Below, piece after piece: positions 21,419 through 34,123 of a stretch of DNA of 60,000 nucleotides. This DNA is from Symsagittifera roscoffensis (lineage: Eukaryota > Xenacoelomorpha > Acoela > Convolutidae). The notes beneath the pieces are model-generated. The model ran no database searches. It saw only the letters and a program-made list of their open reading frames with translations, and had not been told where the DNA came from. Within the stretch, counting starts at the first letter, position 1. Each line of letters starts with the position of its first letter. The stretch lies in assembly GCF_963678635.1 (NCBI RefSeq), contig NC_087070.1:27840057-27900056 (forward strand), in the 5' to 3' direction. A program made the position numbers and the translations under genes.

Positions 21419-24400
21419 ATTTCATTGTCGTTCATCATCTTTTCTGACGTTCTTCGAAAAAGAAGTTTTTTATAAGCTGCTGATCTGGCTTTGATCTCCG
21501 ACAATCAAGTAAATGCTGCCCAGATTTTGAATAAACGGCCAAAACTTTTGGACTAGCTCAACGAGAAGTATCTGTTGAGAAAATTAAAAGTATCGTAAGC
21601 AAAAACAGAAACTAGTTTCCCCATCAAAATACTCAGTGAACAGGTTGAAAATTTTAATCACCTTCAGTACCTCAGTAGCATCATATCACCTGATGATAAG
21701 CGCTGACAAAGCCCACCAGTGCTTGCTTGACTAAAGCAATGCTACGTCTTAGATCAGAGCTGCTGTCAAAAAAATGACATTATGGAACAAAGGTCTCCTC
21801 GTCCACACAATTTTCATCTAAGAAATTTCCCCTACCCGCTTGTCATGGGTTAATTCAGTCCACTAAAATCTATTGGAAATTGGAAATCCTTTCTTACACT
21901 TACGCTGCGTCATGATGAAGAAAAAAGAACAAAAAATGTACCAGTAAAGATTGCCTTAAGCCTAAAGGACCGATAAATTGGAAAGAAAGTGATTGTTGTA
22001 CTAGTTGGCATCAAATCAGTTGTAAAAATGTTTCTACTAGCGACTCTAAGAAACTCCGATGATTTCAATGTCCCTTATGTGTTGATGTAAACTCTGTTAG
22101 TAGGGCAACAAAACAAATATGTTTAAGCAGCCATCTAAAATGTCCGAGTACTCAAAAGAGTACCAAAAGATAGAGGATTTAACAAAATAGCTATTTTTTA
22201 AACGTCCTTTTAAATTTTTTGGAGCAATCGAAAATAAAAGCCGCAAGCAAACCACAAGCATGACCTTTTTGATAATAACAAAAATTTGAGCCAATACTGT
22301 TTCACTTTCAAAAAGAAAACATCCTCAAGTTTTAAGCCTGTCTCTGACTGAATTCGAGCAGATCAGAAAGCTATTAATAAGTAAGGAGATTTAAAGGAGT
22401 GATACTTGTTGTTTTGCCTAAATAAACTCTCTTTTCAATCTACAGTTGAAATCTGCTGGTCGGGTGGGTCACTAAACGAGGAGCAGAATTAGCTGCACAC
22501 TTGTTTCGAAACCTAATTGAACGCGAAGACAATCGAAATAGCTCTGTTATTCTAAGACTAGATTTTGAGAATTACCTTAGCTCTCTAAATAGAGAACAAA
22601 AGTAAAAAATTTTTTTCCAATCATGCAGAACTAAATAAGTTCACAGTACGATTGAAGTTTAACGTAAGTTTCTGAAGGATGTAACAAAATAATGAAAAGC
22701 AAAAGAAGAATATATTTTTGCTAGATTGTCCAATAGCTGATTTGTGTCGTAACAACTTCTTGAGAAAAAATAGAGTAATTTGAAAAATTCTCGATGACAA
22801 ACTAAATGCCTATTTTGCTGTTTCTTCTGAAAAATTGCATTAGCATTCCATTTTTCTCTGTTTTTTTGCGTACCAAAACCCTATTTTGAACGTTACGACA
22901 GAATATAAAGGAACACCTTTTCCAAGTTTTCTAACCATAAAATGGTTAGAAAACATAGATAGTTTTACAAGCAGTTCTCCCGGCATGCAAAGATGGCTAT
23001 GTTGTTTCTTCCGCCCGCTATTTTAGCCTGAGCGAAAGGAGCAACAAGCTCCATAAGTAAAACTGTTTTGTTGGAGTACGTGGGTTGTACTTATAATCAG
23101 GCGCTCGAACAATCGTTGATTTCAACATGGAAAAATTGAACTAGCTCCATAAAACGAAACCCAAAAAATGGACAGAGCCAGTTTCTCCCAGCGATATTTC
23201 AGACTTGATTTTAAAAATTAAACCAACAGACGTAAAACAGATCAACACGTTCCAAGATAGATTTTGCTCTCAATGATCGAAAGTCCCGCCGTGCCAAAAA
23301 CATAAATTAAAACTATGGAACCAACATTTAAAAATTGTGATAAGACTTCGAGTAGGCTGTAAAATTTGCAAAAAGCAAAAATGCGTGTGCATAAAAGACA
23401 TCACCGAAGATGATTGAAATTGTTTTTCTTGCCTCAAAAGGCAAGAAAGAATCTTTAGGCATTCAAATCTGACTTCAATTCTCAAGCAGAGTTTATCTTC
23501 TTCTCACATCTTTTCTGTCTTAGAGCCACGACACCTGTAGAGGACCGATCAGAGCGCCACGCTTTGTTAAGCAGTGGTATTGGGACGTAAAGTTAGTAGT
23601 TGCCCCTAGCCCAAGTAGGATTAGTGCGGGTTCGGATAATTACCCTGGTTTGGCTACCGCTGATGTAGAAAAGTAAAAATCGACAAGTATAAAAACTTAG
23701 TAGAAGATGAATTTTCTTTATCAATGACTACCTTTTTGAGATACAGGGAGCTGCCGACCCCAGCCCTGAAACTGATTTGAGCAAGATTTAAAAGAACCTA
23801 AGTGTATGTACGGAGGAACTCAGGATAAGCAGCTTTTTAAAACAGAATCTCCATGGGGAAATAGATTGCAAACGCCGCAAGCGTACTGAGCACAAAATAT
23901 GACAAAGCTATATTCGACGAATTATTTCATTGTGTTGCTTTTTATACTAATTTTTTCTCGTGTCGAGTTACGTGTTCCTATTGCGCATTATAAAATCACA
24001 GAGTCTTTTCGAGCCTAATTGTTGTGAAACAAATAGATGACATGTCCTTGATGTTTGTGACTGTTTGTCGAGCGCCCTTTGAGGGATTTTAGAGACAGGT
24101 CTGTCAAGTACGTTTCTGGTCTGAAGGAAGGAGTTCCTGGCCTTGGGAGTTTGGAGGTGCTCCGCTGGAACTTTTGAGCTAGGCTGAAATTGTTCCTTAT
24201 AAGCGAGTTTTATGAATTTTTTATGGTTGCTTAAACTAATTTTTCAATAGTTTTTTTTCGTCTATAAAAGTCCAACTGTGATATTTTGGGTTAGTTCAAT
24301 CTCCTTGAGTCCAGTTGATTCTTTAACCTTACGCCGCTCGGTTCAGCTGAAAAAATTAACAGGAAGTGTACCAGCAAAAATGCAAAACACCTTCAGAGTT

Positions 24401-26050
24401 TTTTGAAAATTGGATTAGAAATGATTGTTTTTCTAAATGATATTATATCAATTGTTGAGAACACTTGTTTTCGATTCCAAGAAAATCAGATGTTTTCTAT
24501 GTCCTCATTGACTGAAATTAAAAATTAAATTAAGGATTCAATTCATAATAAATTAGTGCTGGGGAATTATGTAAATAAAGCCATTTCTAATGTTCGAAAA
24601 CTCAAGAGAGTACCTAAGGACTCGCGTCTTCCCTTGGCAGAAAAATTTTTGGATAAAGTTATTGATTTTTTGAATAGTGAAAACATTGTTACAAATATAT
24701 AATGATATAACAACTGATATATTGATTGACAGCCAATTTTTGCTAGCAGTTTTCCCTGCATTCAAAGGTGGCTTATTTGTTTTTCTACTCTTCTACCAGC
24801 TTTTTTCGCCTTAGCCTCAGCAGTAGCTTTGAAAAACTCCTTGAATGAAAGTGTTGGCTTGGAAGACGAGCAAACTTTGGGTTTCAAACATATATTGATG
24901 CCTCGAAAAGTTGGTTTGACTCGTGAAAATATGAATTAGATCTGGAAAACGGAATAAAAAAAACTGGACGTAGCCCTTCTTGATGTCAAATTTTCTCAAA
25001 TCATTTTGAAGTTGGAACCTACAGATTTTTAAAAAATGTTCAATGCTTTCCAGGATAATTTTGGCTTTCAATGGTTGAATGTCATAATTTGTTAAAATCT
25101 AAGGTTAAAATTGCCAAATTGGCAGCTTAGAATCGCAATTGAACTCTGACTAGGTTCAGAATTTTGTGTTGTCTGAAAAGTGCAGGGAGATTCTCTGAGC
25201 ATTCAATTTTGAATGCCCTCATGAGCAAAATTTTGCCTCCACTCGCATTTGTTCTGTTTTAGTTTCGCATCCACAGGACAGATCAGAAGCGGCCAGACGG
25301 TTTGACGTCGGTCTACTGGGCTGTTGGTAGGCACCTTCTGTGGGATGTAATGGTAGTTGACCTCTACTTTCTGGTAGAATAAGCGCGCTCGGTTTTGGAC
25401 TCCGGAATGGCGGCGGTTGCGGCCGAGAAGGAACATTGGGTATCTGGGAAACAAAGGGATTTCTTAAACTATGATTGTTTTTATCTGCAAATAGCTTTTG
25501 AAGTTCAACTGCCTACCCTAGCACAGATTTTACTGAACGAGCCCAGTAAAAACGTCAGCACTTGTACCGAGGAAATCAGGGCAGGTAGTTTTCTTAAGCA
25601 GAGAAAATCCCTCGCAATACAGGTTGAGAAAGCTGCTTGTGCACTTGGATTAATCAAGAAAAAAACTAAAACTGAAAAGTTTCTCCTTAGAGCCAAGGGA
25701 AAAAAGCGCAGTCTGCTATAAGGATCTAATAGACCCGTCGCCTCATATGAGTTCAATTTTTTTTCAATTCCAGTTTGTTCTGGGTAGGTTTTAGTAGTTT
25801 CTCAATTTGTTGGCTTGATACTCAACCATCTGGCTCTCTTTTCATCTGTCCACATTGTACTTTACTCTATCATAGCTAGAAACTTCTTAGGATTTTGATT
25901 GGAATTTGTGATGAAGAGACTCCTGACTGTAACTTCGGTTACTATCATATTTTAAACCTTCTGTTCGTTTTAAAAAATATATCTTTAATTAAATCAACTG
26001 TAATCCTCACCTCATTATCATTATCACTTCCATATCTAAAAAATTATTAG
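21419..26050. repeat. Intron sequence with two diverged copies of an unidentified relic
   Basis: About 22.1-23.65 kb and 24.55-25.45 kb are colinear diverged copies. Shared points are a - strand block ending in ...YSFEYSDILDG / ...YSLEFSNIRNG, then 'gcagttttccc'-type blocks, 'ccaagatagattttg'/'ccaggataattttgg', and a downstream 'ggaccgatcagagc'/'ggacagatcagaag' block. The + strand shows short protein-like similarity between copies (around 23,300 and 25,080) broken by stops, so an old transposon is likely, family unknown. Near 25,890 and 26,040 a segment of about 155 bases is repeated in diverged form. No host exon was recognised. Confidence 0.45.
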
Positions 26051-26149
26051 AATTTTGACAGGAATATATATTAAAGGAACTTTTGACTGTAGCCTCAATT
26101 ACAATGTATATGTAAGTTTATATATATTATGGTTTCAGCCATGTGGCCC

Positions 26150-26970
26150 CGGGATTACTCTCTTTGCAAAAACTGTTGGAGGTGTGTCTACAGATCTATG
26201 ACGCAATCAGCATTTGGTTTTAATTTCATAGGACGTAATTAATACCAACTAAGAGGCAAACTCGGACAACAAATAACCAGCAAGGGAGAAACCCCCGAAT
26301 CTTATGATTTAATTTTGAGAAAATCAGATTTCAATGTTTGCAGGCAAGGTGCTCAGCACCATCAACGCTCAAATTTTGTGTAAGATCCGGAATTGAAAAC
26401 CACTCTTACCGCCCTTAATTCGTCCTTCTGTGTGATCTAAACCCCAGTGTAGTCTACAAATTGTCTTGTTGTGGATGTAATTTCTTTTATGTTGGACAAC
26501 CTGCTCGACATTTGGCCACAAGCAAGGAGGAATATAAGGAAGAGGTTACGCATGTAGGCAAAGTGTGAGAAGGAAGCGACCACTGCACAGTTGAGTTTGG
26601 AAATAGATCAGTCAAACAACGCACGGAACTCCTAACATCGCAAGCGCTGAACATAAGCTTTTCGCTTATTAGTTTTAGGAACTTGAGGCCAGGGATCATG
26701 AGTTAAGAGCTAACCCATAGATTAAATCCAAAAATATTTTTTGCGTAAAATATAGAACATGTCAATCGGAAAGTATGTAAAGTCGAAAGTTACTTTAAAA
26801 AATGCTAAGTACTCGTACGTAATTCGTACTTAATAATGCTTAAAACTGATTGGTGGATATATGTTTTGTTTTAGAAGCATCTATTTGTTTTTAGATTTTT
26901 TAACATCTCCGAATCATTTCTTATAAATGTTAATAACCTGACGATAGACATAGTTCCCAAAACGTTCGAA
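26150..26970 (+). mobile_element. Penelope-like element relic (unit 1)
   Basis: Around 26440-26560 the + strand reads a GIY-YIG-like block (SVVYKLSCCGCNFFYVGQPA, then RHLATSKEEYKEE) that matches the GIY-YIG region of the younger Penelope-like element at 39080-40243. Upstream and downstream frames are broken. A hammerhead-like cctgacga core lies at 26937. The RT domain could not be traced, so the 5' limit is approximate. Confidence 0.7.
26937..26969 (+). ncRNA. Decayed hammerhead-ribozyme-like motif
   Basis: cctgacgatagacatagttcc followed by caaaacgttcg has the spacing of a Penelope-type hammerhead core (CUGANGA, short stem II, GAAA, ACGU). The invariant GAAA reads CAAA, so cleavage is not expected. 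Stem II is weak. It is a relic of the active-looking motif at 38783-38814. Confidence 0.4.
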
Positions 26971-27215
26971 ATCAGATTTCAATTTTTTTTCAGAGTTATT
27001 AGAAAATTAACCGGCGTCCAACGATCAATTTGGGCTCACAGAACTAGCACCTTGATCAATTAGGACTAGTAGTAGTATAAGACTCAATTTCATAAAATAA
27101 GGAATAATAACATTAAACATAACACTTGGTTTGAATACATGAAACAGAAAAATAAATTTTAAGTATCTTACAATATAAGGAATGACTTAGGATCGGCAGA
27201 TCGAACACTTACATT

Positions 27216-29432
27216 TTACAAAAAGGTGCAAGACTTTTCAAAGTCAAAGTATTGAGTTTTAAAGAAAAAGTTCGATGAATGTATAAATGAGGAAAGAGGG
27301 CTTTCAAAGTTTATCCCATTAAGAGATAAAAAATTGTTAGCTAGTCTAAGTGCGCGAACAAAGAAGTTAATGTCTGACTTGAATTTTTGATAATATTGGA
27401 TGTTGAAAAGATTGTTTTCTCTTGATTTTTTTGTACGAGACCAGGATTTGACTTGAGGAATTTTGGACATTTCTACTTTTTTTTCACGATTTTCCATAGG
27501 AATACGAGATCTGCTCGAGCATCCTGAAAAGAAATTGGTAGTAAATTTGTATAAATTAAAGCGTGTTGTTATCATTGAAATTGTAAATCCAACGGATTAC
27601 ATTCCGCTGAAAAAATTCTTTTTTGCGTAAACCAGAAATATGAGGTGACGAAACAGGGGAACAGTAAAGTAAAATAGACAATATCAATAATTGTTATAAA
27701 AGTTTTTTGCGACTAACGAAAAATTGATATGGCAATGAAATTAAACACTTTTGAACATTTCGCAATTTGTTTATCAACGTGATTTGACCAGTTAAGGTAT
27801 TGGATATTAACAAACCAAGATCTTTGATATCATTTATTTGCTCAAGAACTGATTCACTCAAATGAGTTGATGTTTCATGAGTTGATCCAAAACATAATAT
27901 CTTCGACTTTGAAGGGTGAAAATTAAGACCATTTAATTGTTTAACAGTTGAGAGACTATCAATGTCGTTTTGAATTAAAATGGGATTTGTGGTAAATGGT
28001 AGTAACTTCATGTCATCGTAGTATGTAAAAATTATACGGTTAATCACGCAGTCTGGAAAATCATTTACAAATAATCTGAAAAATAGAGGCCCGAAACACT
28101 TCTTTGGGAACACCTGAACTTACCTTGATAGGGCATGAAAATTGTAAATTTTGTTCTAACAGATTGATAACGGTATGAGAGATAATCGGATATTAACATA
28201 ATGAATTTGGTATCAAAACCGAGTAGACGGAGTTTTTGCAAGAGTAAACGATGGGTAACTGAATCGGCTGCTTTTAGAATACCAAAATAAATATATTACC
28301 AGGGAATTGATTAGTTTGTTTCTGTTTTTCATGAAGCCATGTTGTTATTCCTTTAACAATAAATCAATTTTTTGGTTTATGATATCAAATAAAACACACT
28401 AAAATAGAAGTGATAGCTTAGGCAAAATACTTATTGGTCTATAATTCGCGATGTCGCTGGTTGAAATAGATTTGTGCAAAGGTGTAACGTAAGATTATTT
28501 CCATATAGACGCAAGTACGGAAGAGCATTGATGTAAAACAAATGATCGATTGTTGTCAGAGCCTATTAATGATTTATTATCACAAGACAATATTAACTGC
28601 TCAACTTTAGAACACGAAAAAGAAATGTTTTCAAGTTTTATTGTATTTTTTTTCAATGCCAACTTAACAAAATCATTATCAGGAGCAAAACGGATTGAAA
28701 AAACGTTGAAAAGTTCAGCTGTTTCGCTAGCTGAGGTTGCTGTTTTTGTTTTTCCGAGATTCTTTTAGAAGGTAAGTGTTGGTTATCTTTGAATGAACGA
28801 AGCTATTAAAAACAATGTTTAGAATATGAAAGGTTGACTTCATCTACCAATAAGCATTTCTCAAGTTCTATCGATTCTGATGACTGGCGGTTCAAATCAC
28901 GATGTTTTATTGATAAAAATAAAAACCAATGCTTCTGTAACTTGCGGTAATTTGTGTTTCTACAATTGAATAAGTGCATAGTGTGACAGGAGTAATAGTA
29001 AGAATTATCTAGACGTTTTCTAGATTTAGAGTCAGCCGAAATTGATAAAACATGCAGTAAAGAACTGTACCAATTTGAAGTTAATTCATTGGCAGGTGGT
29101 AGACATAAAGTTGAAAACCCGAACAACAAAACTAGAATAATTTTTGAAAACAATGGGGGGAAACGAAGACTTTGAAATATCTCTTTAAGAATATGAATTA
29201 GGAGATTTTTGTAGAGAAGATTGAAAGGTAAAGGAAATTGGTCTAAAATATCTATGTTTTCGATTGAAAATGATAATTTATCGGGGATGGCGAAAATGAT
29301 ATCAAGGGTTTTTCCATCAACATGAGTAGGTACATTTATGAATTGATATAACCGAATGTCAGATGAACATTCCAAAATAGTTGATTTGGAACTGTTTGAA
29401 GAATAAAAAAAATCCCAATTTGTAGCAAGCAT
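27216..29432 (-). pseudogene. LINE-A non-LTR retrotransposon relic (unit 1)
   Basis: Reading leftward there is a C-terminal endonuclease piece (28806-29432; contains LDIIFAIPDKLS and an ILECSSDIRLYQFINVPT-type segment). A broken middle follows, then an RT piece (27694-28113; FGPLFFRLFVNDFP, then FTYYDDMKLL in place of the FADD box, then KDLGLLISN). A C-terminal tail follows (27216-27575). Frameshifts separate the pieces, and the YADD-type catalytic box reads YYDD. The pattern is jockey/CR1-like; the clade is not certain. It lies antisense in RASEF intron 1. Confidence 0.75.
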
Positions 29433-29799
29433 AATAAAGTCTCATAGAAAATAAATATTATAAGAATTTTGTCCGTGTGTTAGAGTTAACAGTTTGAATT
29501 TATTTTCGTTGTCTTTGATACATGAGTACATGAGCAAACTGATAGACTATCGTTTCGTTAAAGAGAAGATGAAGGTGGATTATAAATTAAAGTATAGAAA
29601 TTTATATACGAAGTGCTTATTAGAGCAATGCTGAAAGAATAACAATCGATTGATAGGTCTTGTATTGTAAAATTGGACGAAACATGATAAGCTATAATTA
29701 ACCCACCATGTTGACCATAAGCACGGTCAGATCTAGATGGCTCTTTGATTGGTGCTCCACGAAAACTTCTGGATCATCAACTTCATCGGAAAGCCATGC

Positions 29800-31920
29800 T
29801 TCAGTTCAGTTCAGTTCAGTTCTTTTACTGATATTTTAGGCGTTTTGTCGCCTCTATCGATCAGCTCGTGATGTACTCCTTTTCGATTAATTAGTCTCAA
29901 ATTTATTAATTCCTCTTTTCTCCCAATATTTGTCCAGGTTGATCTTGAAAGCGTTCAAGGTCTTCGAGTCAATTACTTCTCCTGGCAAAATATTCCAATC
30001 TGTAGCTGATCTAATAATTAAAAAAATTTTTTCCGCAATTCGAAGTTGGCTTTCTTCGTTTATCACTTTTTTGTCATTTGTCCTTGTGTGACGATTATTC
30101 ATTTCAAACATGTCTTTTGTAGTTTTTGGGTCATAACGGTGGTAACCTATTTTGAACATTTCGATCATTGTTGCTCGCCTTCTGCGGTATTCAAGTGACG
30201 GTAGTTCTAGTTTTTTCACCTTTCATTTTATCTTAGTGTCTGCAGCCCTTGTACCATTCGTGTCGCTCGTCGTTGAACATTTTCGATTAATCTTGTGTTC
30301 TTCTTTAATCGCGGGTACCAGTCTGGGTTACAGAACTCCAAATGAGGCCTTATGAGGCCTTTATAAACATTTAAAATACAGTTATAGTCATTTTAATGAA
30401 CATTTTCTTAAAAACTGCAAGGATAGAATTTGCCTTTTTAACTTTTGCAAAGATATGAGAGTCAAAAGAGAGTTTACTATCGATGATCACTCCAAGGTCT
30501 TTTTCTTCTCCTACCGTTTTAAACTGTTTATCGTAAAGTTCATTTGATCTTGTTTCACGATTTAATCTTCCACTTGAGATTATCATATGTACACATTTAT
30601 TTTCATTGAAGACTATTTTTTGACCATTCTTCCAGTTTTCTTAGATCTTCTTGCAGCAACTCAACGTCTTTGTTACTGGTAATATCTCTGTATAGTTTTC
30701 CATCGTCTGCAAATAAATACAATTTTGATTTGAGTGTGTTTGGCATTGAATTTATAAATATTACAAACAAAACAGGTCCCAGTACAGATCCTTAGGGAAT
30801 CCCACTCAGAACATCTTTCCATTCAGATCTACTGGCGTTTATCACAATTCTTTGTCGTCTTGTTAATAAAAACTTGTTGGTCCAGACCAGTGTTTTTCCT
30901 TTTATTCCATATTGTTTTAGGATTCCTATCAGTCTTTTGTGCGGAACCGAGTCAAACGCTTTCTCGAAATCCAAGTAGATAACATCCGTTTCTCGGCGAC
31001 TATCTATTGTTTTTGTGAAATCATCCAGCACTCTCAGTAGTTGTAATTGTGATGATCTACCGGGCAGAAAACCAAACTGTTCGTTTACAAGGATTTCATT
31101 TTTTTCTAGATGTTTCATAAGATGGGCTCTAATTATTTTCTCAAAAATTTTACAAACTATTGATGTTAAGCTTACTGGACGATAGTTGTCAGCTAACGAC
31201 TTTTTCCCTTTTTTGAAGATAGAGGCAATGTGAGCAGGTTTTCAGTCTTCAGGTAGCTTCGTTTCGTCCCACGATTTGTTAAAAATTTTTGTTAGAACTT
31301 GGGTCAGGAAATCTCGCAATTCAAACAGAAGTTTCGGGTGAATTTCGTCGGGCCCTGGAGATTTCGATGTATTGAACCTAGTTGCTCTTTCACCAATTTC
31401 TCTGTTATTTCTAAGTCCTTTATTGGATGTGTGATATCCACTTCTGGAATCTTCCATTCTCCTGGTGGTTCGTGTGTGAAGACTGATGAAAAGATCTTTG
31501 ACAAAACTTCAACTTTTTCGATCTCATTGGTCGTTAAAGATCCATCATCCTGCACTAAAGCTGGTATTGCATTTTGTAACACGGTTTTCTGTCTCACATA
31601 ACTCCAGATTTTTTTTGGTTTTATTTTCACATCATTAGCTATTTCACTTTCCTTTGCCCTTTGATCATTTCGAGTAGCTGTCTTAACAGCATTTCTTTTT
31701 TCTTTATAGTTGTCAAAATTTACTTTTGTTCTATTGCAGCAAAACTTTTCCAGTATTTATTTTTTGCTCTGATTGCCTGTCAAGTGGTATTGGTGAATAG
31801 TAGTTTGTTTCTTCACTCTGGATTGAAAGTAAAGTATTTTCCTGGGAGTCGTTTTTGAATGGGTGTTTCGCAACTTTGATTGCTCGATCTAATGATGAAG
31901 CTCCGATAACAAATACCATA
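29800..31920 (-). pseudogene. LINE-B (CR1/L2-like) retrotransposon relic (unit 1)
   Basis: Order on the - strand: linker (31731-31919), pre-RT pieces (31304-31630, 31242-31457 with SKSPGPDEIHPKLL), RT fingers/palm (30792-31118 with YLDFEKAFDSVPHKRL), a stop where copy 2 reads SGIPQGSVLGP, then a LVI-type block (30371-30586) and a C-terminal piece (29887-30219 with SLEYRRRRATMIEM and YDPKTTKDMFEM). The 3' end is a short (TTCAG)n tract at 29800-29822, as expected for CR1-like 3' repeats. The endonuclease is absent, so the copy is 5' truncated and frame-broken. Confidence 0.8.
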
Positions 31921-32386
31921 GATTGAGGGATAGATCTTCACCCGCCCTTAGCTAGGGGCGGGGGGGGGACTTTGGACAAATTATTGTATTCGTAAATTTA
32001 ATTAATCAAATGTTCATGCCTCTAGCTCAAATCAACTGAAAACACATGGTTTGAACAAAGGAAAAGGAGATCTATTTAATAAGTTTATCACAACATTTAG
32101 GCTCTTTAATAAGTTTATCACAACAATTAGGCTTGTAATTTTCGGTAAGAAAACAAAGAAATACAGTTTTAGTGAATAAATTTGAGTAAATATTGGCGTC
32201 TTTCTAGGCAACGAAGGGATTGGCACTTAAATAGTAAACAATTTGTTGCAAGTAGTCAATCCATTTTCACCAATTTGGTTTTATTGAATAGCTGAAGTTT
32301 TAATACGAAAATCATTTCTGTTTTGGATTCATTAGTCAATTGCCGTTGGAAAGAACCTGCTTATCATGCATATTTTTGATTTTCAG

Positions 32387-32680
32387 TATAATTGTCAGAA
32401 GCTGATACACAGACTATCGTAGACTCTCTCATTCCTCTCAATGCAACATTTATTTCGAAAAATGAGTTCATAGAAAAGTTTCACGAGACTGTTGGCGAAA
32501 GCGGGCCGTCGTTATCAAGGCGAAGCTCAGTTGAGTGGCAGAACAGCTATCAGATTGCTCCTGCCTCCTTGAGCAACGTTACTATCCGAAATCATACGTT
32601 TGGCATGAGCCTTGATTCAAGCGGCGACCATTTCAGCGGTCCAAATAGAAAACTTCAAGAGTACGAAGTTTACTCTAGCT
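32387..32680 (+). pseudogene. RASEF exon 2 duplicate, frameshifted
   Basis: Copy of the intact exon at 40677-40971. Immediately after the acceptor (ttttcag) it reads tataattgtcag where the intact copy has tataatttgtcag. One T is lost, so splicing from exon 1 would reach a stop within about 12 codons. The donor is also changed (gttatt instead of gttagt). It keeps high identity otherwise, so the damage is recent relative to the duplication. Confidence 0.85.
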
Positions 32681-32782
32681 GTTATTTTTTTTTCAACTAC
32701 GCCTCCTCTTCTTCAAATGAAGAATGTAATATATCCCAGTTAAAGTAACCAGATTTTCTAATAACTGATCTTTGGTTTTCAG

Positions 32783-32950
32783 CGGGCAACGAAGAGGCAA
32801 TGTCATATCAACGAACTAATATTGAGTTGGATGAGTACATGAAAGAACTAGGAATGACAAAATATTTGACTCTAGAGCAAAACAGTCTGCTGCAGGTCTG
32901 GTCAGCTTTGCGTGCGGACGAAGACAACACGTTGGAAATCATGTTTAAAT
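32783..32950 (+). pseudogene. RASEF exon 3 duplicate, truncated at duplication junction
   Basis: Matches the first 168 bases of exon 3 (41075 onward), with a few substitutions (for example, Asp to Tyr after GMTK and His to Asp before EDN). It stops at the D2 junction without a donor site; the sequence runs directly into the unit-2 Penelope-relic flank. Confidence 0.85.
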
Positions 32951-33029
32951 TTTGACAGGAAAATATATTAAAGAAACTTTTGACTGTAGCCTCAATTACA
33001 ATGTATATGTAAGTTTATATATATTATGG

Positions 33030-33876
33030 TTTCAGCCATGTGGCCTCGGGATTACTCTTTTTGCAAAAATTGGTTGGAGGTGTGTCTACAGATCTATGAC
33101 GCAATCAGCATTTGGTTTTAATTTCATAGGACGTAATTAATACCAACTAAGAGGCAAACTCGGGCAACAAATAACCAGTATCGGAGAAACCCCCGAATCT
33201 TATACTTTATTTTTGAGAAAATCAGATTTCAATGTTTGCAAGCAAGGTGCTCAGCACCATCAACGCTCAAATTTTGTTTAAGATCCGGAATTGAAAACCA
33301 CTCTTACCACCCTTAATTCGTCCTTCTGTGTGATCTAAAACCCAGTGTAGTCTACAAATTGTCTTGTTGTGGATGTAATTTCTTTTATGTTGGACTACCT
33401 GCTCGACATTTGGCCACAAGCATTGAGGAATATAAGGAAGAGGTTACGCATGTAGGCAAAACATACGTCAGTGTGAGAAGGAAGCGATCACTGCACAGTT
33501 GAGTTTGGAAATAGATCAGTCAAACAACGCACGGAACTCCTAACATCGGAAGCGCTGAACATAAGCTTTTCGCTTATTAGTTTTAGGAACTTGAGGCCAG
33601 GGATCATGAGTTAAGAGCTAACCCATAGATTAAATCCAAAAAATTTTTTTGCGTAAAATATAGAACATGTCAATCGGAAAGTATGTAAAGTCGAAAGTTA
33701 CTTTAAAAAATGCTAAGTACTCGTACGTAATTCGTACTTAATAATGCTTAAAACTGATTGGTGGATATATGTTTTGTTTTAGAAGCATCTATTTGTTTTT
33801 AGATTTTTTAACATCTCTGAATCATTTCTTATAAATGTTAATAACCTGACGATGGACATAGTTCCCAAAACGTTCG
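33030..33876 (+). mobile_element. Penelope-like element relic (unit 2)
   Basis: Duplicate of 26150-26970. The GIY-YIG-like block is at about 33345-33440, with one Gln to Leu change in the YVGQ region. A 12-base stretch (acatacgtcagt region near 33462) is present here but shorter in unit 1. Non-functional. Confidence 0.7.
33845..33875 (+). ncRNA. Decayed hammerhead-ribozyme-like motif (unit 2)
   Basis: Same motif as at 26937 (cctgacgat...cccaaaacgttcg), with one substitution in the stem II region (gatgg versus gatag). The GAAA box is again CAAA. Confidence 0.4.
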
Positions 33877-34123
33877 AAATCAGATTTCAATTTTTTTTCA
33901 GAGTTATTAGAAAATTAACCGGCGTCCAACGATCAATTTGGGCTCACAGAATTAGCACCTTGATCAATTAGGACTAGTAGTAGTATAAGACTCAATTTCA
34001 TAAAATAAGGAATAATAACATTAAACATAACACTTGGTTTGAATACATGAAACAGAAAAATAAATTTTAAGTACCTTACAATATAAGGAATGACTTAGGA
34101 TCGGCAGATCGAACACTTACATT

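Larger units (their letters stand above)
26051..32950. repeat. Segmental tandem duplication D2, unit 1 (6.9 kb)
   Basis: Begins aattttgacagg (26051) and ends inside RASEF exon 3 at about 32950, where it joins the start of unit 2. The two units are near-identical by eye. Unit 1 carries a Penelope relic, LINE-A, LINE-B and a copy of RASEF exon 2 and the start of exon 3. The junction shows a 3-base overlap (aat) between exon 3 (gtttaaatcg) and the unit start (agaattttg), typical of a microhomology join. Confidence 0.9.

Noticed and set aside
25395-25721. 108-codon + strand open frame in RASEF intron 1
   Set aside because: It overlaps the end of the unidentified relic, has no recognised domain, and no splice phase linking it to RASEF exons 1 and 2, which already join perfectly.
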